Source: JBBPZK01 sp965219175
GTDB taxonomy: Bacteria; Actinomycetota; Rubrobacteria; Rubrobacterales; Rubrobacteraceae
Reading direction: 5' to 3'
DNA length: 64,000 nucleotides
Assembly (NCBI GenBank): GCA_965219175.1
Contig: CBDCNI010000001.1
Coordinates: forward strand, 620,001 to 684,000
Position 1 is the first letter of the stretch. The number at the start of each line of letters is the position of its first letter. The notes beneath the pieces are model-generated. The model worked only from the letters and a program-made list of their open reading frames with translations. It had not been told where the DNA came from and ran no database searches. The translations under genes were made by a program, and so were the position numbers. Below are positions 61,099 to 64,000 of the stretch, piece after piece.

Positions 61099-61370
61099 CG
61101 ACCGTTTCTAACTTTCTAACGGGCGTGGCTCCGTTCTGTCTTGGCCTGTGTCTTCGGATCTGCGATTCATACCCAGGGGACTTCCACTGTTCCGACACCC
61201 CTTACGCGGCAACTGGAAACTAAACGGACCTCCTTGTTTCGAACCGGATTTTGCGGCTTCGACGGACAACGAATGTCTATTCGCACGGAGCTTTATCGCA
61301 ACGTTTCCAGAAATATAAGTGGTAAATAAGTGGTAGTAGCCCGTCAACCACTTGAATCGGCGTGCATTCG

Positions 61371-61403
61371 GAAAAAGAAAAGTCCCACTTTGCGGGACTT
61401 TTA
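61371..61403 (-). terminator. Rho-independent terminator of the tRNA-Arg gene
   Basis: Read leftward: AAAAGTCCC, short loop, GGGACTTTT, then CTTTTTC. The hairpin with trailing T-run starts immediately after the tRNA 3' end. Confidence 0.85.
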
Positions 61404-61407
61404 GGGG

Positions 61408-61481
61408 CGCGCTCGGCAGGACTCGAACCTGCGACCTTCTGATTCGTAGTCAGACGCTCTATCCAACTGAGCTACGAGCGC
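61408..61481 (-). tRNA. tRNA-Arg (ACG)
   Basis: 74 nt on the minus strand. The acceptor arms GCGCTCG and CGAGCGC pair fully. The D-arm (AGCTCAGTTGGATAGAGC), the anticodon stem CTGAC/ATCAG region with anticodon ACG, and the T-arm GCAGGTTCGAGTCCTGC are all standard. CCA is not encoded. The 3' end faces the integrase gene. Confidence 0.97.
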
Positions 61482-61603
61482 GAGTTGGGTAATGATACCG
61501 CTAAGGAGAGGTTTGCTCAAGGTGGTGGTTATTTGGTGATGCTTTTGCGGTTATACTTCGGAGGCTTGGAGTGTAGAGAAGTGTATAGGGTAGGCTTGAT
61601 CTT

Positions 61604-62290
61604 TTGAGTGCGGCTGTTTTACTGGTTATAGGGGATGATGAGGAGCGGTTGCGGCTTCGGCGGGCGCTTACGGGTGAGGGCTGGATGGTGGTCCCGGCCG
61701 GGACGGGTGCGCAGGCGCGGCAGATGGCTAGCAGTCAGGACTTCGAGGTGGCGGTGGTAGATAACCGGCTGCCGGATGAGCGGGGGTTTCAGGTGATCTC
61801 CTCCGTCCAGAAACCCGGTGTTTCGACGGTGGCGCTGCTGCGGGACGAGGATACGATGGACCGGATCGTCGGTATAGAACTCGGGGCGGACTATTACATG
61901 CGCGCGCCGGTCAATCCTAGAGAATTGGTGGCGCGTCTGAAGCAGATCTTCAGGAAGAGAGACCTCGGGGGCGACGGAGGTCCGGGTAGGATACAGGCCG
62001 GAGATCTGGAGATCGACCCGGATCAGGTAGAGGTCCGTAAGGGTGACAGGAAGATTCTTCTCTCCCCGCGCGAGTTCAAACTACTCTACACCCTGGCACA
62101 GAGCCCCGGACGGGTCTTCCCTCGCGAATCTCTCCTGCGGCAGGTCTGGGGCGAGGACGAGTATATAGACGAACGTACCGTCAACGTCTACGTCCAGCGC
62201 CTGCGCACCAAACTCGGCGATAGCTCGACGTCCCCGAAGCTGATAGAAACCGTTAGGGGATTTGGTTACCGCTTCGTAAAACCAACCTGA
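61604..62290 (+). CDS. Orphan OmpR-family response regulator with a degenerate receiver
   Basis: 228 residues from TTG 61604. The receiver keeps the acidic pair (IGDDEERL) and the Asp at position 53 (AVVDNRLPDERG) but lacks the conserved Thr (ALLRDED) and Lys (YMRAPVNPREL has Ala where VKP is usual). The winged helix is standard (LSPREFKLLYTLAQSP ... IDERTVNVYVQRLRTKLG ... TVRGFGYRFV). No kinase gene is adjacent. It may be regulated by something other than phosphorylation. Confidence 0.9.
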   Translation: MSAAVLLVIGDDEERLRLRRALTGEGWMVVPAGTGAQARQMASSQDFEVAVVDNRLPDERGFQVISSVQKPGVSTVALLRDEDTMDRIVGIELGADYYMRAPVNPRELVARLKQIFRKRDLGGDGGPGRIQAGDLEIDPDQVEVRKGDRKILLSPREFKLLYTLAQSPGRVFPRESLLRQVWGEDEYIDERTVNVYVQRLRTKLGDSSTSPKLIETVRGFGYRFVKPT

Positions 62291-62316
62291 GAGTAGCCGC
62301 CGGTTGGACTACCTTT

Positions 62317-63357
62317 CTAAGCGCCTGAGACCCGACGGATCAGGGCTCCTCCCCGAATGGTCTCGCCGGCCCGGACGTCGTAGCCGTGACCGACGATGCA
62401 GTCTTCCAGATAAGCTTCGTCTCCCACGCTCGCGCCGGGCAGCAGGATGCTCCGCTTGATAGTGGCGTTCGGGCGGATCCAACAATCACTCCCAACCGTA
62501 ACGTCCCCCGCGAGCACCACATCCCGCCCAACCACCGCGTCCCTTCCAACCACCACGTAACCATCTATCGTGGCTGAAGGGTGGATCTGGGCGTCCTCCC
62601 CGACCCACAGGCTCTCTCCCCGCTTCTCACCCGGAATCTTCACCTTAACTTTGCCCGAGAGCACGTCGTACTGGGCCTGACGGTACGCTTGCAAAGTCCC
62701 GATATCCGACCAGTAAAAATTCCCCTGATAGCCCACGAAACTCTCTCCGTTTTCGAGGAGCTTCGGGAAAACGTCCTGGGCGAAGTCGAAGAAAGTATCC
62801 TCGGGGGCGTAATCAAGGGCGCGCGGCTCGAAGACGTAGATGCCGGTATTGGCGAGCGTGCTGATCGCCTCCTTCGGGTCCGGCTTCTCTTGAAACCCCT
62901 TGATGTTACCCTTCTCGTCCACCACGACCACCCCGAACTCCGAGGTGTCGTAAACTCTCCTCAACGCTATCGTGGCGAGGGCTCCCCGCTCCTTGTGGAA
63001 GGCGACCATCTCCCCGATATCCACGTCGGTCAGGGCGTCGCCGGAGACGACCACGAAGGTATCATCGAACCTATCGGCCAAACGTTTCACACCCCCGGCC
63101 GTGCCGAGGAGCTTGTCTTCCCGGCTCAGGTTGACCGACATACCGTTGACCCTGGAATCCTCGCCGTAGGCCTTCAGCAGGGCGTCGGCCAGGTAGTGGA
63201 CGTTTACGTGGACCTCATCGACGCCGTGGGTAGCCAGCAGGCGGAAGATGTGCTCGATTATGGGAGTGTCAACGATCGGAGCCATCGGTTTCGGGACCTC
63301 TCCTGTCAGCGGGAAAAGCCTCGTTCCCTTGCCCGCCGCAAGCGCCATCGCCTTCAT
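62317..63357 (-). CDS. NDP-sugar pyrophosphorylase with left-handed beta-helix
   Basis: 346 residues. The nucleotidyltransferase fold has MKAMALAAGKGTRLFPLTGEVPKPMAPIVDTP at the start and VVSGDALTDVDIGEM at the metal site. A hexapeptide-repeat C-terminus follows from about 265 (IHPSATIDGYVVVGRDAVVG). This matches mannose-1-phosphate guanylyltransferases and glucose-1-phosphate transferases; which sugar is unclear. It transfers NMP to a sugar phosphate, making precursors for envelope glycans or compatible solutes. Confidence 0.9.
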   Translation of the reverse strand: MKAMALAAGKGTRLFPLTGEVPKPMAPIVDTPIIEHIFRLLATHGVDEVHVNVHYLADALLKAYGEDSRVNGMSVNLSREDKLLGTAGGVKRLADRFDDTFVVVSGDALTDVDIGEMVAFHKERGALATIALRRVYDTSEFGVVVVDEKGNIKGFQEKPDPKEAISTLANTGIYVFEPRALDYAPEDTFFDFAQDVFPKLLENGESFVGYQGNFYWSDIGTLQAYRQAQYDVLSGKVKVKIPGEKRGESLWVGEDAQIHPSATIDGYVVVGRDAVVGRDVVLAGDVTVGSDCWIRPNATIKRSILLPGASVGDEAYLEDCIVGHGYDVRAGETIRGGALIRRVSGA

Positions 63358-63490
63358 CTCACACCTGCCATTCTCTATCCTCGTCGAGTTCGGCCTTTAG
63401 GTGCCGTACCTGTCGCTGAAGTTTGTCCATGGTCACCGCGCTCTCCCGATCCCGCCTGCAAAACCAACTCCCGTACTCTATATTCTCCTC

Positions 63491-64000
63491 ATGCAAAGGG
63501 AAACTCTACACCGGCTTTTCCCCTCGGCCAAGTTCGACGAGCCTCTCAAACGTTACACAGCCTGGAAGATCGGCGGCCCCGCCGATGCCCTGATAGAGCC
63601 CCGAGACACTTCTACCCTAATAGAAGCCGTCAAAACAGCCAGGGAACACGGCATCCCCCTTACGGTTCTCGGCGGTGGCACGAACGTGCTGGTCCGGGAC
63701 GGCGGCGTCAGGGGCCTCGTCATTCGCCTCGCCAAAGCACTCACGAACGTGGAAGTAGAGGGGGAGCGCGTGGTGGCCGACGCGGGGGTCCTCTACCCGG
63801 TCCTCGCCAACACCACCGCCGGCCGCGGGCTCGCCGGGCTTGAGTTCGCCACCGGCATCCCCGGAACCGTCGGAGGCGCCGTGTACATGAACGCCGGGGC
63901 CTACGGCAGCGAGACGCGGGAAGTCCTCAACTGGGCCGAAATCTACCGCGACGGCGAAGTGGTCCGAATGGAGAACGCCGACCTCGACCTCTCCTACCGG
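63491..64000 (+). CDS. murB: UDP-N-acetylenolpyruvoylglucosamine reductase, 5' part
   Basis: 170 residues up to the right edge of the window. The FAD-binding fold is clear: TAWKIGGPADALIEP, LTVLGGGTNVLVRDGGVRGLVIRL and LEFATGIPGTVGGAVYMNAGAYG. It reduces enolpyruvyl-UDP-GlcNAc to UDP-MurNAc in peptidoglycan synthesis. The start is ATG 63491 (MQRETLHRLFPSAKFDEPL). Confidence 0.95.
   Translation, partial: MQRETLHRLFPSAKFDEPLKRYTAWKIGGPADALIEPRDTSTLIEAVKTAREHGIPLTVLGGGTNVLVRDGGVRGLVIRLAKALTNVEVEGERVVADAGVLYPVLANTTAGRGLAGLEFATGIPGTVGGAVYMNAGAYGSETREVLNWAEIYRDGEVVRMENADLDLSYR

Noticed and set aside
57936..61408. Attachment-site duplication of the tRNA-Arg 3' end
   Set aside because: I looked for a second copy of GGCAGGACTCGAACCTGCG in the window and found none; the other end of the island may lie outside or be eroded.

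Overview
The window looks like chromosomal DNA of a high-GC actinobacterium. Start codons are often GTG or TTG and many genes overlap by 1-4 bases. It carries a DUF3105 lipoprotein, two LPDTGG-anchored proteins, GH63/GH15 sugar hydrolases and an NDH-2 fused to a membrane domain. A Rubrobacter-like host fits best, but this is an inference from gene content because no rRNA is present.

Layout. 1-11.3 kb: an OmpR-type two-component pair (kinase cut by the left edge), a membrane-anchored molybdopterin oxidoreductase with a partner membrane protein, a GH15/GH63 pair, a triplicated membrane protein and NDH-2. Two clusters of four 11-bp repeats (4493-4536 and 11222-11265) look like binding sites of an OmpR-family regulator. 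11.3-12.0 kb: an SRAP protein. 12.1-27.4 kb: a complete CRISPR-Cas locus. It has a 12-repeat array transcribed leftward, a WYL regulator, an adaptation module (cas1-cas2-cas4-csa1), a VapBC pair, and a type I-D effector operon (small ORF, cas3', separate HD protein, cas10d, csc2, csc1, a CARF-HEPN protein, cas6). 27.5-50.5 kb: mostly core genes (DUF3105, ferritin-like, rubredoxin-like, RhtA-like exporter, exonuclease/polymerase, site-2 protease, cysteine-dioxygenase-like cupin, MFS, TPR, thioesterase, DUF2993, LPxTG proteins, NarL two-component system, DNA methyltransferase, K+ transport pair). 50.5-57.9 kb: two lipoprotein enzymes, then a region damaged by two insertion sequences: an IS630 element beside a 5'-truncated MFS gene, and an IS5-family element that splits an mlrC-like M81 peptidase gene. 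58.0-61.5 kb: a small island with an XRE regulator, three unrecognised genes and a tyrosine integrase next to tRNA-Arg(ACG). 61.6-64 kb: an orphan response regulator with a degenerate receiver, a sugar-nucleotide transferase, and the start of murB.

The most striking observation is between vapC and the effector operon. A degenerate repeat-spacer-repeat unit (17651-17753) lies in crRNA sense on the + strand and has a perfect TATAAT box at its 5' edge. The first 16 nt of its 33-nt spacer match 14 of 16 positions at 17831-17846, exactly at the predicted transcription start of the effector operon. This is the architecture known for CreA/CreR-type crRNA-like guides that lead Cascade to repress a nearby promoter. 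Here it would be a self-silencing circuit of a type I-D system, with an undescribed 96-residue ORF first in the regulated operon and a VapBC pair immediately upstream.
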